DNA of 34,895 bases from contig WRJQ01000014.1 in assembly GCA_009778485.1 (NCBI GenBank), positions 1 to 34,895 of the forward strand, read 5' to 3'. Under the pieces are notes generated by a model, which saw only the letters and a program-made list of their open reading frames with translations, searched no databases and had not been told where the DNA came from. The DNA comes from Oscillospiraceae bacterium. GTDB taxonomy: Bacteria; Bacillota; Clostridia; Oscillospirales; Oscillospiraceae. The stretch's first letter is position 1. Every line of letters begins with the position of its first letter. Of the stretch, positions 16,120-25,359 are shown piece by piece. Both the position numbers and the translations under genes were made by a program.

Positions 16120-17814
16120 ATGGCAAAAAGAAGCGAGTCATACTCTGAACGCAGAAAGAACGCGATGTACGCGAAAGCCGAACCCTGGCAGAACCGCATC
16201 GCCGCCTTTGTATTCATTATGCTCATGTGCGTTCAGCCGCTGTTCCTGACCCCCCAGCGCTACATCGGCCTGACGAAACAAAAGTTCGTGTTCTTCGTCG
16301 TGTGCATGGCATTCGCCGCCCTGCTGGCGATAATTGTTTGGCTCTACCGCCTGACGAGGACCCCTTCCCTGCTGCCACAGGAACCTATGGCGCTGGCGGA
16401 CTGGGCAGTACTCGGCTTTGCGCTCGTGACGCTGATCTCCGCGCTATTCTCCCCGTACAGGAAAGAGACGAACGTCTGGATCGGCATACCGGAACCCGAA
16501 GGACGCTACGACGGCGCTCTGACTCAGATGCTCTATGTCGTCGCGTACTTTATCATATCCCGCTGGTACAAACCGAAAACGCGCGATACAGCCCTTTTTG
16601 GAATTTGCGCGGTGGTTGTCGCGCTGCTGGGCATTTTGCAGTTTTACGGCATGGATTTCCTCAAACTGTGGCCCAATGATATGCGCGAGTATCATGTGGA
16701 GAACTTCTATGAAATATTCTTTCGCTCGACGCTCGGGAACACGAACATCGTATCCACATACGTATGCGTGGCGATACTCTTGTGCGGCTTCATGTACGTC
16801 CGCGTCAAGTCGAAATGGCAGCCTGTGTGGCTGGCGGCAAGCGCGCTGAACTTCTGGCTTATGGAACTGGCCGACGCAGACTCCGGCCGTGTCGGCGTAG
16901 CGGCCGCCCTGCTGCTGATGATCCCGTTCATCATACAAAACAGGAGAACTATTGGCAGAACGCTTATCCTGGCCGGTTCGTGGCTGGTGGTGTACGCTCT
17001 GCAGAAGCTGCTTTATGACGTCAACATACTGGGCGCGAGGACGATTTCGAGCCTGGGGCTATACCTCGTCGCCGCGGCTGCCGCGCTCGCGGCCGGGATC
17101 GCGTTGACCGTAATACGCGGCGGAGGGCGCGGCTCACGATCAGGCCGCGCAGGCCGTGCCGGTGCGGCATGGACGGGCTCTGAGGCGGCAGACGACAGCG
17201 CGGCGCAGGATCCCGCGGTGATCCGCCGCAAAGCCCTTGCCGGCGTGCTGCTGGTCGTAGCCATCATAGCTGCCGGGTTTTCCGCGGTCGAGATACTCGG
17301 CAAGCGCGAAGCTGAGAAAGAATCCCCGGGCGGCATAATATACGAGATACGCGAAGTGCTTCACGGGAGTATAGCCGATGAGCTGGGAACGAACAGAGTG
17401 TATATCTGGCGCAACGCGCTCAAAGCCCTGCCGAAGAACCCTATCATAGGGAGCGGCCCGGACACCTTCCTGAACGCCTTCCCTCAGGAGGCGCAAAGGT
17501 ATTATGGCCAGGAGTACGACAAGGCGCATAATGAATACATCCAGATACTAATCTGCCAGGGGATTATCGGGCTGTTCTGCTACCTTGTGTTCATCGTGGC
17601 AGTAGCCGTAAAGGCGATACCGGCCGCCCTGCGCGACCCGCTCGCCATGGCAGCGCTGGCGGCCTTTGCCGGCTACTGTGTACAGGCGTTCTTCAACATC
17701 AGCGTACCGATAGGCAGCCAGATGCTCTGGGTCATTGCGGGGGCACTGCTAAACCGTTCCCGGGAAGTATCTAGCGCAGCCTCCAAGGGAGGCGCGCTCC
17801 TGACTGCGAGGTGA
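16120..17814 (+). CDS. O-antigen ligase/polymerase family membrane protein (Wzy_C)
   Basis: A 564-residue protein with ten or more membrane segments. The Wzy_C region holds the typical periplasmic-loop motifs: RVYIWRNALKALPKNPIIG, then GSGPDTF, then the conserved His in KAHNEYIQILICQGIIGL. An unusual Ala/Gly/Arg-rich segment (about 330-365, GGGRGSRSGRAGRAG) lies between membrane helices. In Gram-positive bacteria such proteins polymerise repeat units or attach polysaccharide to an acceptor on the outer face. It starts 16 bases after the sugar transferase and ends one base before the export ATPase start. Polymerase or ligase cannot be separated by sequence. Confidence 0.85.
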   Translation: MAKRSESYSERRKNAMYAKAEPWQNRIAAFVFIMLMCVQPLFLTPQRYIGLTKQKFVFFVVCMAFAALLAIIVWLYRLTRTPSLLPQEPMALADWAVLGFALVTLISALFSPYRKETNVWIGIPEPEGRYDGALTQMLYVVAYFIISRWYKPKTRDTALFGICAVVVALLGILQFYGMDFLKLWPNDMREYHVENFYEIFFRSTLGNTNIVSTYVCVAILLCGFMYVRVKSKWQPVWLAASALNFWLMELADADSGRVGVAAALLLMIPFIIQNRRTIGRTLILAGSWLVVYALQKLLYDVNILGARTISSLGLYLVAAAAALAAGIALTVIRGGGRGSRSGRAGRAGAAWTGSEAADDSAAQDPAVIRRKALAGVLLVVAIIAAGFSAVEILGKREAEKESPGGIIYEIREVLHGSIADELGTNRVYIWRNALKALPKNPIIGSGPDTFLNAFPQEAQRYYGQEYDKAHNEYIQILICQGIIGLFCYLVFIVAVAVKAIPAALRDPLAMAALAAFAGYCVQAFFNISVPIGSQMLWVIAGALLNRSREVSSAASKGGALLTAR

Positions 17815-17815
17815 T

Positions 17816-18550
17816 ATGATGCCCGCGCACGCGATTTCCGTCGATAACGTATCAATGATGTTCAACCTTAGCAAAGACAAGATTGTCGGCCTTAAGGAGT
17901 ATGTCATAAAGGCAATCAAACGGCAGTTGTTCTATGAAGAATTCTGGGCTTTGCGGGACGTCAGCTTTTCTGTGGATAAAGGCGAAGTCTTCGGGGTCAT
18001 GGGGCTCAACGGCGCCGGGAAATCGACGCTGCTGAAAATCATCGCCGGCGTTTTCAGGCCGACTATCGGTTCCGTGTCCGTCTACGGCGAACTCGCGCCG
18101 CTGCTGGAACTCGGAGCGGGGTTCGACCCGGAGTTTTCCGCGCGGAACAATATATATATGAACGGCGCGATGTATGGTCACGCGCCGAAGTTCATGGACG
18201 AGAAGTACGAGGAAATCATCGAGTTCGCGGAGCTGCGCGAGTTTGAGGACGTGGCGGTCAAGAACTTTTCGACAGGCATGCGCGCGCGGCTCGGCTTCGC
18301 GGTTGCCACGAGCGTGAAACCGGACATCCTGATCGTGGACGAAATCCTCGGCGTCGGCGACTACAAGTTCCAGTCGAAGTGCGAGCAGCGCATCAGCGAC
18401 ATGATCGACAGCGGCGTCACCGTGCTCCTCGTGTCGCACAATATCAACTCGATAAAGAAGATGTGCTCGCGAGCTATTTTGCTCGAAAAAGGCCGTCTCA
18501 AAGCAATAGGCGCAGTCGAAGAAGTCTGCGAGGCCTATGGCGACGGCTGA
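17816..18550 (+). CDS. Polysaccharide/teichoic acid export ABC ATPase (TagH/Wzt type)
   Basis: A 244-residue ATPase of the polysaccharide-export (ABC-2 carrier) class. Walker A is GLNGAGKST, the signature-like motif is NFSTGMRARLGFAVA and Walker B ends in LIVDEILGVGD, all typical of TagH, RfbB and Wzt. The N-terminal KEYVIKAIKRQ helix before the fold is also typical. It is short and lacks the C-terminal substrate-binding extension of Wzt. No partner permease (TagG/Wzm) lies beside it, so that subunit must be encoded elsewhere. The ribosome binding site GAGG is just upstream of two consecutive ATGs. Confidence 0.9.
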   Translation: MMPAHAISVDNVSMMFNLSKDKIVGLKEYVIKAIKRQLFYEEFWALRDVSFSVDKGEVFGVMGLNGAGKSTLLKIIAGVFRPTIGSVSVYGELAPLLELGAGFDPEFSARNNIYMNGAMYGHAPKFMDEKYEEIIEFAELREFEDVAVKNFSTGMRARLGFAVATSVKPDILIVDEILGVGDYKFQSKCEQRISDMIDSGVTVLLVSHNINSIKKMCSRAILLEKGRLKAIGAVEEVCEAYGDG

Positions 18551-18553
18551 CGA

Positions 18554-19201
18554 ATGAAGAAAGTTTGGATGGATACTGCGATAATAACATCAGACGACCT
18601 TAGTTATGCCGTCGAAGTGATCAAACGGGGCGGACTGGTCGCCGTGCCTACAGATACAGTATACGGCCTCGCCGGGAACGGCCTCGACGAGCAAGCCGTC
18701 GCGAGGATATACGAAGTTAAGGGCCGCCCCGCAGTAAAGCCGATAATACTCCTCGTCAGCGGAGTCGAAGCGGCGAGCGAGCTTTGCTCGGAGTTCCCGG
18801 ACGCGGCTCGAGTGCTGGCTGAAGCGTTTTGGCCCGGCTCGCTGTCGCTTGTCCTCCCGAAAAGCAAGCTTGTGCCCGCAATCGTGACTGCCGGCGGGGA
18901 TACCATCGGCGTCAGATGCCCGAACCACGCAAAGACGCTCAGGCTTATAAACCTTGCGGGAGTACCGCTTGCGGCGCCCTCGGCAAACCCGACCGACCTG
19001 CCAAGCCCGACAAGCGCGCGGGATGTCCTCGAATACTTCGACGGGAAAATCGAATGCATAATCGACGGCGGGCCCTGTTCCGTGGGAGTGGAGTCAACGA
19101 TTGCCGATATGACAGTACAGCCGCCGCGCATACTGAGGCATGGCGCAATCCCGGAGGCTGAATTACTAGCGGCCTTGGCAAAAAGCTCTGTTGACATTTA
19201 A
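18554..19201 (+). CDS. tsaC: L-threonylcarbamoyladenylate synthase (TsaC/YrdC type)
   Basis: A 215-residue YrdC-fold enzyme that makes threonylcarbamoyl-AMP from threonine, bicarbonate and ATP for the t6A37 modification of ANN-decoding tRNAs. Motifs seen are PTDTVYGLAG (substrate loop), KGRPAVKPI and PSANPTDLPSPT. The protein ends soon after the YrdC domain, so it lacks the extra C-terminal domain of long Sua5/YwlC proteins. It begins three bases after the export ATPase stop with only a weak ribosome binding site, implying coupled translation. The next gene is coaE. Confidence 0.88.
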   Translation: MKKVWMDTAIITSDDLSYAVEVIKRGGLVAVPTDTVYGLAGNGLDEQAVARIYEVKGRPAVKPIILLVSGVEAASELCSEFPDAARVLAEAFWPGSLSLVLPKSKLVPAIVTAGGDTIGVRCPNHAKTLRLINLAGVPLAAPSANPTDLPSPTSARDVLEYFDGKIECIIDGGPCSVGVESTIADMTVQPPRILRHGAIPEAELLAALAKSSVDI

Positions 19202-19214
19202 GGTGGACTTTATT

Positions 19215-19814
19215 ATGTACATTATCGGCATAACAGGGGGGACAGGCGCGGGAAAAACATCCGCGCTGCGCGTACTTGAACGTTCGGGTGCGCTTGTGAT
19301 AGACTGTGACAAACTGTACCATGAGCTGCTGGCTGAAAACGAAGGGCTCAAAGCACAGCTCGGGCGCAGATTCGAAGGAGTTTTGCGCGCCGGTGAAATA
19401 GACAGGAAAAGACTTGGCGAAATCGTGTTCAGCGACCCCTCGGCGCTGTCGGACCTGAACGAAATCACCCACAGGTTCATCGGCGAAGAGATAGAGCGGC
19501 GCCTCGCCCATTGGGAACGCCAGGGAGGCCTGTTCGCCGCGATCGACGCCATCGCACTTATAGAGAGCGGAAGAGGCGCGAAATGCGACGCAGTCGTCGG
19601 CGTCACGGCGCCGGAGGAAAAGCGGCTCGCCAGAATCATGAAGCGCGACGGAATCACCAGCGAGCAGGCGCAGCAGAGAATAGCCGCGCAAAAACCGGAC
19701 AGCTTTTTCAGGGAGAATTGCGGATATATCCTGGAGAACATATATGATACGGCCGGAGAATTTGAATCGGTATGCAGCGAGTTCTTCGAGGGATTTATGA
19801 GTGAACTCGCTTAA
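19215..19814 (+). CDS. coaE: Dephospho-CoA kinase
   Basis: A 199-residue P-loop kinase for the last step of coenzyme A synthesis (dephospho-CoA 3'-phosphorylation). P-loop TGGTGAGKT is at residues 7-15, followed by the dephospho-CoA-binding DCDKLYHELL segment and the C-terminal lid region RIAAQKPDSFF. The start at 19215 gives the standard MYIIGITGG N-terminus and has AAGGTGG about 8 bases upstream. An in-frame UUG at 19191 would overlap the upstream gene and add residues absent from the family. Confidence 0.9.
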   Translation: MYIIGITGGTGAGKTSALRVLERSGALVIDCDKLYHELLAENEGLKAQLGRRFEGVLRAGEIDRKRLGEIVFSDPSALSDLNEITHRFIGEEIERRLAHWERQGGLFAAIDAIALIESGRGAKCDAVVGVTAPEEKRLARIMKRDGITSEQAQQRIAAQKPDSFFRENCGYILENIYDTAGEFESVCSEFFEGFMSELA

Positions 19815-19840
19815 ACGAGTAAGAAAGGATGAGCGATAAT

Positions 19841-21232
19841 ATGCCGGGCAAAGACGAACTGTTTTACACAAAAAAGAGTACCTACGACATAATAAAGGAA
19901 GACGAGGTCGAAGGCGCGTACGCTTACTGCGAGGAGTACAAACACTACCTCGACAAAGGGAAGACAGAAAGGGAGTGCGTCGCGCAAGCCATCGCGCTCG
20001 CTGAGAAAGAAGGCTTCAAGCCATTTGAGAGAGGCATGGACCTGCCCCCCGGAACTAAGCTCTATATGGATACAGCCGGGAAATCGCTGATACTGGCTGT
20101 AATCGGCAAAGCTCCGCTATCGAAAGGCATGAACATTGCAGCGACGCACATTGACTCGCCGAGGCTGGACCTTAAGCAAGTACCCCTGTACGAAGACGGC
20201 GACATGGCGTTTTTCAAGACGCATTACTATGGCGGGATCAGGAAATACCAATGGGTCGCGCTCCCGCTGGCTCTGCATGGCACGCTCGTGAAAAAAGACG
20301 GGCAGTCTGTGGACATAGTGATAGGCGAGGATGAAGGCGACCCGGTCTTCATGGTCACCGACCTGTTGCCGCACCTCAGCAAAGACCAGGACAAAAAAAC
20401 GCTGGGGGAAGCCTTCACAGGCGAGAACCTCAATATACTCATCGGCAGCCGCCCGGATGGCGCAGACAAGGACGCCGAAAAGGAAAAAGACCGGGTAAAG
20501 CTCACGGTTATGAAAATACTCAACGAGAAATACGGCATAGTTGAGGAAGACTTCCTATCCGCAGAGGTGGAAGCGGTGCCGGCTATGCGCGCGAGCGACG
20601 TCGGGTTCGACCGCTCGATGATAGGCGCCTACGGCCATGACGACCGCTCCTGCTCATTCGCCGCGCTCAGAGCGCTGCTCGACCTCGAAGTGCCGGAGAA
20701 GACAGCGGTTTGCGTCCTGTCGGATAAAGAGGAGATTGGCTCCGAAGGCATAACAGGCATGCAGTCGGCGGCGTTCGACTACTTCGTGGAAGAGCTTTGC
20801 TCCGCGGGCGGGTCGCTGCTGCGCGACTGCTACAGGGGCTCGTTCTGCCTGTCGATGGACGTATGCAACGCGTTCGACCCGAACTTCGCGGACGTAAGCG
20901 AGAAGCTCAACGGCGCGAAGCTCGGCTACGGGCTGGGAGTGATGAAGTTCTCGGGCTCGCGGGGCAAATCGGGCTCGAGCGACGCGACGGCGGAAGATGT
21001 TGCAATGCTGCGTTCGTTGTTCGCGGAAAGCGGCGTAACATGGCAGATGGCCGAACTCGGGAAGGTCGACCAGGGCGGCGGGGGCACTGTCGCGAAGTTT
21101 TTGGCAAACCGCAACATACCCACGATCGACGCCGGAGTCCCTGTCCTGTCAATGCACGCGCCATACGAAATAGTATCGAAACTCGATTGCTACATGGCGT
21201 ATAAAGGGATCAAAGCTCTGTTTAGCAAGTAG
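19841..21232 (+). CDS. M18-family zinc aminopeptidase
   Basis: A 463-residue cytosolic metallo-aminopeptidase of family M18 (aspartyl aminopeptidase/LAP4-like), which releases N-terminal residues from peptides. Metal- and catalysis-related motifs are in the usual order: AATHIDSPRLDLK (His ligand and Asp), HDDRS, DKEEIGSEG (catalytic Glu pair), SMDVCNAFDPN and SMHAPYEI (last His ligand). An in-frame ATG at 19829 directly abuts the AAAGG ribosome binding site, so the ATG at 19841 is the better start. The exact residue preference is not visible. Confidence 0.9.
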   Translation: MPGKDELFYTKKSTYDIIKEDEVEGAYAYCEEYKHYLDKGKTERECVAQAIALAEKEGFKPFERGMDLPPGTKLYMDTAGKSLILAVIGKAPLSKGMNIAATHIDSPRLDLKQVPLYEDGDMAFFKTHYYGGIRKYQWVALPLALHGTLVKKDGQSVDIVIGEDEGDPVFMVTDLLPHLSKDQDKKTLGEAFTGENLNILIGSRPDGADKDAEKEKDRVKLTVMKILNEKYGIVEEDFLSAEVEAVPAMRASDVGFDRSMIGAYGHDDRSCSFAALRALLDLEVPEKTAVCVLSDKEEIGSEGITGMQSAAFDYFVEELCSAGGSLLRDCYRGSFCLSMDVCNAFDPNFADVSEKLNGAKLGYGLGVMKFSGSRGKSGSSDATAEDVAMLRSLFAESGVTWQMAELGKVDQGGGGTVAKFLANRNIPTIDAGVPVLSMHAPYEIVSKLDCYMAYKGIKALFSK

Positions 21233-21249
21233 CAAGTAGGGGGAGCGGG

Positions 21250-21271
21250 ATTGCGGCCCGGAGGCCGCAAT
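21250..21271. repeat. GC-rich perfect hairpin (ATTGCGGCC repeat)
   Basis: ATTGCGGCC (21250-21258) and GGCCGCAAT (21263-21271) form a perfect 9-bp stem with a CGGA loop. No T-run follows (TGACGGCAGG), so it is not a standard terminator. It looks like an extragenic palindromic repeat between the aminopeptidase and the XRE regulator. Confidence 0.65.
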
Positions 21272-21303
21272 GACGGCAGGAGTTACCGATACGGAGTATA
21301 TAT

Positions 21304-21816
21304 ATGAAAACACAGTTCAGCGAGCTCCTGAGCGCCCTGCGCCGGGAAAAAGGGCTCAGGCAAAGAACAGCCGCCTCTGCCCTGGGCGTGTCGCAAGCCC
21401 TGCTGTCGCACTACGAAAACGGGGCGCGCGAGCCGAAGATTGAGTTCATTATCAAAGTATGCGATTACTATGGCGTTTCGGCGGACTACCTGCTCGGGCG
21501 GACGATAATAAAGAGCGGCATAGTACCGCCCGCTATGCAGCATGACGGGCGCATACTGAGGCTTATCGAAGCAACCGGAAAAGCGTTCGAAGCGTCCGCT
21601 GCATACTCAGACCCGGCCGTTACGTCAGCGACGGTCGCGTACTTGGCGATTGCGGCAGATAACGCGGTCGAGCTGCTGAGCGATCCGGAAGCCCCGGCAG
21701 ACTCTCAGCGCGACATTACGCAAAAATTCGCCGAGCAATTGCTTTTGGAACTCGCGAGGCGCGATGCGCGCGCGGCAAAGGATACAGATAAAGATGCAAC
21801 AAGACAAGATTCGTAA
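21304..21816 (+). CDS. XRE-family transcriptional regulator
   Basis: A 170-residue protein with an N-terminal helix-turn-helix of the Cro/C1-XRE type (about 1-69): [20 protein letters not shown], then [15 protein letters not shown] as the recognition part, then [13 protein letters not shown], the common end of this domain. The C-terminal 90 residues are Ala-rich and helical with no recognised fold, perhaps for dimerisation. GGAG seven bases upstream supports the start. Its last 23 bases overlap the start of lepA in another frame, so the two are likely translated together. The target genes are unknown. Confidence 0.88.
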   Translation: MKTQFSELLSALRREKGLRQRTAASALGVSQALLSHYENGAREPKIEFIIKVCDYYGVSADYLLGRTIIKSGIVPPAMQHDGRILRLIEATGKAFEASAAYSDPAVTSATVAYLAIAADNAVELLSDPEAPADSQRDITQKFAEQLLLELARRDARAAKDTDKDATRQDS

Positions 21817-23596
21817 CTTCTCGATTATCGCCCATATCGACCACGGGAAATCGACGCTGGCGGACCGTCTGCTGGAACGCTGCGGCGCGGTAGACGCGCA
21901 CGAGATGGAAGACCAGATTCTCGATAACATGGAGCTCGAACGGGAACGCGGCATAACGATCAAAGCCCGCGCGGTTGGCCTGTCATACGAAGCGCAAAGC
22001 GGCGAGACATATACGCTCAACCTGATAGACACCCCGGGCCACGTCGACTTCAACTATGAAGTCTCGCGCTCGCTCGCCGCCTGCGAAGGCGCGATACTCG
22101 TCGTGGACGCAGCGCAGGGGGTCGAGGCGCAGACACTTGCCAACACATACCTCGCCCTGGATCACGACCTCGAGATACTGCCTGTCGTCAACAAGATCGA
22201 CCTGCCTGCCGCCGACCCGGCTCGCGTCAAGGCCGAGATTGAAGATATCATCGGCATTCCCGCGAGCGACGCTCCGGAAATATCCGCGAAGCTTGGCACC
22301 GGCATCGACGACGTCCTCGAGAGTATTATCAACACAGTGCCCGCACCCGCAGGAGACCCGGGCGCGCCGCTGAGGGCGCTGGTATTTGACAGCCAGTACG
22401 ACGCGTATAAAGGAATCATCGTCCTGGTCCGGATAATAGACGGGCAGCTCCGCAGCGACATGGACGCGCTGCTGATGTCGACAGGGGCGAAATACCGCGT
22501 CGTGGAAACCGGGCATATGCGCCCGGTGGGCATGGAGCCGTGCGACATACTCGAAACAGGCGATGTAGGCTATTTCACGGCGAGTATAAAGAATATCGGC
22601 GACATGACGATAGGGGACACAGTTACCGACGCCGCCGCGCCCGCTTCGGAGCCGTTGCCGGGGTACAAAAAAGTGCAGTCGATGGTTTTCTCCGGGCTCT
22701 ACACCTCCGACGGGGCGAAGTACCCCGATCTGCGCGAAGCTCTCGAAAAACTCAAGCTGAACGACGCGGCCCTGACTTATGAGCCGGAGTCATCCGCGGC
22801 GCTCGGGTTTGGGTTCCGCTGCGGCTTTCTTGGACTATTGCACCTTGAGATCATAGTCGAGCGGCTGGAACGCGAGTACGGCCTGGAACTGATAACGACC
22901 GCGCCGAGCGTGATATATAAAATCACGAAGACGGACAATGAGACGGTATACATCGACAACCCGCTGAACTACCCGGACCCTTCGCTGATAGATACAGCAG
23001 AGGAGCCTTTCATAAAAGCGTCGATAATCTGCCCGCCCGAATACGTCGGGAATATAATGGAACTCTGCCAGGACAGGCGCGGGGAGTATAAAGAAATGTC
23101 CTACCTCGACTCCACGAGGGTTGAGCTGCGCTATGAGCTGCCGCTCGGCGAAGTGATATACGATTTCTTCGACGCGCTCAAGTCGCGCAGCAGGGGATAC
23201 GCCTCGCTCGACTATGAGCTGCACGACTACCGCCCCTCCAACCTCGTGCGCCTGGATATACTCCTCAACGGGGACATCGTCGACGCGCTGTCTTTCATTG
23301 TCCACAGGGACAAGGCCTACGCGAGGGGGCGCAAGATTACCGAGAAACTGAAAGAAAACATCCCGAGGCAACTGTTCGAAGTCCCGATCCAGGCGTCGAT
23401 CGGTGGAAAAATCATCGCGCGCGAAACGATAAAAGCGCTTCGCAAAGACGTCCTCGCGAAGTGCTACGGCGGAGACATCACCAGGAAGAAAAAGCTGCTC
23501 GAAAAGCAAAAAGAAGGCAAAAAAAGAATGCGCAGCCTCGGCAGCGTAGATGTGCCGCAGGAAGCATTCATGGCAGTATTGAAACTTGATGAATAA
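21794..23596 (+). CDS. lepA: Elongation factor 4 (LepA) GTPase
   Basis: A 600-residue ribosome-associated GTPase, full length. G1 AHIDHGKST and [15 protein letters not shown] (G3) lie in the N-terminal GTPase domain, with [10 protein letters not shown] as G4. The C-terminal LepA-specific domain ends in the family-typical [17 protein letters not shown]. It acts on ribosome biogenesis, back-translocation and initiation under stress. The start at 21794 ([20 protein letters not shown]) matches family N-termini and has AAAGGATA upstream; the ATG at 21764 would lengthen the overlap with the XRE gene to 53 bases. Confidence 0.96.
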   Translation: MQQDKIRNFSIIAHIDHGKSTLADRLLERCGAVDAHEMEDQILDNMELERERGITIKARAVGLSYEAQSGETYTLNLIDTPGHVDFNYEVSRSLAACEGAILVVDAAQGVEAQTLANTYLALDHDLEILPVVNKIDLPAADPARVKAEIEDIIGIPASDAPEISAKLGTGIDDVLESIINTVPAPAGDPGAPLRALVFDSQYDAYKGIIVLVRIIDGQLRSDMDALLMSTGAKYRVVETGHMRPVGMEPCDILETGDVGYFTASIKNIGDMTIGDTVTDAAAPASEPLPGYKKVQSMVFSGLYTSDGAKYPDLREALEKLKLNDAALTYEPESSAALGFGFRCGFLGLLHLEIIVERLEREYGLELITTAPSVIYKITKTDNETVYIDNPLNYPDPSLIDTAEEPFIKASIICPPEYVGNIMELCQDRRGEYKEMSYLDSTRVELRYELPLGEVIYDFFDALKSRSRGYASLDYELHDYRPSNLVRLDILLNGDIVDALSFIVHRDKAYARGRKITEKLKENIPRQLFEVPIQASIGGKIIARETIKALRKDVLAKCYGGDITRKKKLLEKQKEGKKRMRSLGSVDVPQEAFMAVLKLDE

Positions 23597-23600
23597 AGAA

Positions 23601-23628
23601 GGCGCCGACCCTGCAGGGCTGACGCGCC
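23601..23628. other. Small intergenic hairpin after lepA
   Basis: GGCGC (23601-23605) pairs with GCGCC (23624-23628), enclosing the palindrome CCCTGCAGGG (23609-23618). No T-run follows, so it is at most a weak terminator between lepA and the ABC ATPase gene, whose ribosome binding site AAAGGGGA lies just downstream. Confidence 0.4.
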
Positions 23629-23655
23629 GTCAATAGCGAAAGGGGAATAAAGAAA

Positions 23656-24318
23656 ATGCCGCAACTAACCATGCAAAACGTATCCTACAGCTACCGCAAT
23701 GCAGCGGGAAGAGCCGTAAAAGAGGTCAACGGGGACTTCGAGACCGGGATGATGTACGCCATCATGGGCCCGAGCGGCTCCGGGAAGTCAACGCTGCTGT
23801 CCATGCTGGCAGGCCTCGACCTGCCGACAGAGGGGGACATCGCCTATGACGGAAACAACCTGAGGGAGATGGATCTGGACCGCTACCGCAGAGAGGACAT
23901 CTCAATGGTGTTTCAAGCATTCCAGCTCTTTCCGCTCCTTACGGCGATAGAGAATGTGTGCTACCCCATGGAACTCTCAGGAGCCGATAAAGCCGACGCA
24001 AAAGCCAGGGCTGCAGAACTGCTGGCGCATGTCGGTATCGACGCGGAGAAACATAAACGCTACCCGTCCAACCTCTCAGGCGGCGAGCAGCAGCGCGTCG
24101 CGATAGCGCGTTCACTCGCCTCCGGGGCAAAAGTGATCCTGGCAGACGAGCCGACCGGCAACCTGGACGTAGAAAACGGAGAAGCTGTCATCGAGCTCCT
24201 CCTTACCCTTGCGCATGACGAGGGGTACTGCGTTATCGTTGTGACGCACGACATCGACGTCGCGCAGAAAGCGGACGTGATGCTGAAAATGACGGACGGA
24301 GTCATATCAGCGAGCTAG
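23656..24318 (+). CDS. Orphan ABC transporter ATP-binding protein (LolD/MacB type)
   Basis: A 220-residue single ABC domain of the LolD/MacB/FtsE-like group. Walker A GPSGSGKST at residues 38-46, Q-loop VFQAFQLFP, signature LSGGEQQRVAIARSLA, Walker B VILADEPTGNLD and switch His in VVTHD are all intact, so it should hydrolyse ATP. No FtsX-like permease is found before the convergent degV gene, so its membrane partner is elsewhere. It follows lepA by 59 bases with a good ribosome binding site (AAAGGGGA). Confidence 0.9.
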   Translation: MPQLTMQNVSYSYRNAAGRAVKEVNGDFETGMMYAIMGPSGSGKSTLLSMLAGLDLPTEGDIAYDGNNLREMDLDRYRREDISMVFQAFQLFPLLTAIENVCYPMELSGADKADAKARAAELLAHVGIDAEKHKRYPSNLSGGEQQRVAIARSLASGAKVILADEPTGNLDVENGEAVIELLLTLAHDEGYCVIVVTHDIDVAQKADVMLKMTDGVISAS

Positions 24319-24321
24319 GAT

Positions 24322-24342
24322 AGTTAGTAGTTAGTAGTTAGA
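24322..24342. repeat. Short heptamer tandem array (TAGTTAG)3
   Basis: Three copies of the 7-base unit TAGTTAG (24321-24341, then a partial AGTTA) fill almost the whole gap between the convergent ABC ATPase and degV stop codons. On the complement the unit is CTAACTA, similar to the TAACTCG units at 3798-3852. No terminator hairpin is seen in this gap. Confidence 0.75.
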
Positions 24343-24343
24343 G

Positions 24344-25243
24344 TTAATAGTATCGTCTCTCGTATTCCTCGCGAGTCATGTCCGCCTCAAACAAAAGCGT
24401 GACTGCTCCGGGGCCCAAATGCGCGCCAATGATCGGCCCCATAAGGACGATCCGGATATCGCGCACATCCACGGACTCTTTAATAATATCCGCAAGAAGC
24501 GACGCGCTTTCAGGGCAGTCGGAGTGGCTGATCAGTATCGTGTCGAGCTTTGTTCCGGGGGCAATGCTGCGCTTTATCTGATCGACCATCGCCGAAAGCG
24601 CCGCCTTGTGGCCCCGGACCCTTTCTTTCTGCGCAAGGGTCCCGTCCGGAGCGAGGTTCAGCACGGGCCGTATATTCAGCGCGCTGCCGGAGATTGCAGT
24701 CAGAATATTCAGACGGCCGCCGCGATGCAAGTACATCAGGTCGTCGACTGTAAAGAACCCGAAAACGCTGTGTTTTTTCACTTCAAGCCAGGCCGCAGCC
24801 TCGGCAGCGGACAAACCTTCGGAGCGTTTTATGGCGGTAAGCAAAGCCAGCATGCCAAGCCCCGCCGTCGCGCTGACGCTGTCTATGACGAAAATCCCGC
24901 AATCAGGATAATCCTCCCGGACGTCCTGCAGGGCGATCAGCGCGCTTTGATATGTGGAAGAAAGGCCGCTGCTCAACAAGATAATCAGCAGCTCCTTGCC
25001 CTGCTGCGCGTAGTCGGTAAAAACCTCGGTATAGGCCGCTATGTTAATCTGCGAAGTCTTCGCGACGCGGCCAGCCCGCAGAGCGTCGTAGAACTCTTTC
25101 CCGGATATCTCCTGCCAGTAACCGGAGTTATACGGCCTGCCGTCCAGGTCGAACGGCATGGGCAGCACAATGATATCATGCTCTGCCGCAAAGTCATCAG
25201 GAATGTCGCAGTTGGAGTCTACCATAATAGTGAACGTACTCAT
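24344..25243 (-). CDS. DegV family fatty-acid-binding protein
   Basis: A 299-residue DegV-fold protein. The N-terminus FTIMVDSNCDIP contains the family's DS(T/N)xD motif, followed by KTSQIN, the LSSGLSSTYQSA lipid head-group loop and LMYLHRGGRL with the conserved Arg. In Firmicutes such proteins (FakB) carry acyl groups for the fatty acid kinase FakA; a FakA gene is not present here, so the role is by family only. The start ATG at 25243 has AAGGGA about 11 bases upstream; a UUG directly before it is less likely. It is convergent with the ABC ATPase and divergent from the sugar kinase. Confidence 0.9.
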   Translation of the reverse strand: MSTFTIMVDSNCDIPDDFAAEHDIIVLPMPFDLDGRPYNSGYWQEISGKEFYDALRAGRVAKTSQINIAAYTEVFTDYAQQGKELLIILLSSGLSSTYQSALIALQDVREDYPDCGIFVIDSVSATAGLGMLALLTAIKRSEGLSAAEAAAWLEVKKHSVFGFFTVDDLMYLHRGGRLNILTAISGSALNIRPVLNLAPDGTLAQKERVRGHKAALSAMVDQIKRSIAPGTKLDTILISHSDCPESASLLADIIKESVDVRDIRIVLMGPIIGAHLGPGAVTLLFEADMTREEYERRYY

Positions 25244-25359
25244 CAATAACCAGTCCCTTTCAGCACGGGCGCGCCCGGGTAAACCGGGAACTCCGATAGG
25301 ATTATATTACCATTAAAAGTTGAAACGTGCAATAAAAAATGAAAAAGGGCGTGAATAAA

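Noticed and set aside
25301-25306. TATAAT-like box on the minus strand upstream of degV
   Set aside because: No acceptable -35 element is found at 16-18 bases, so a promoter here cannot be supported.
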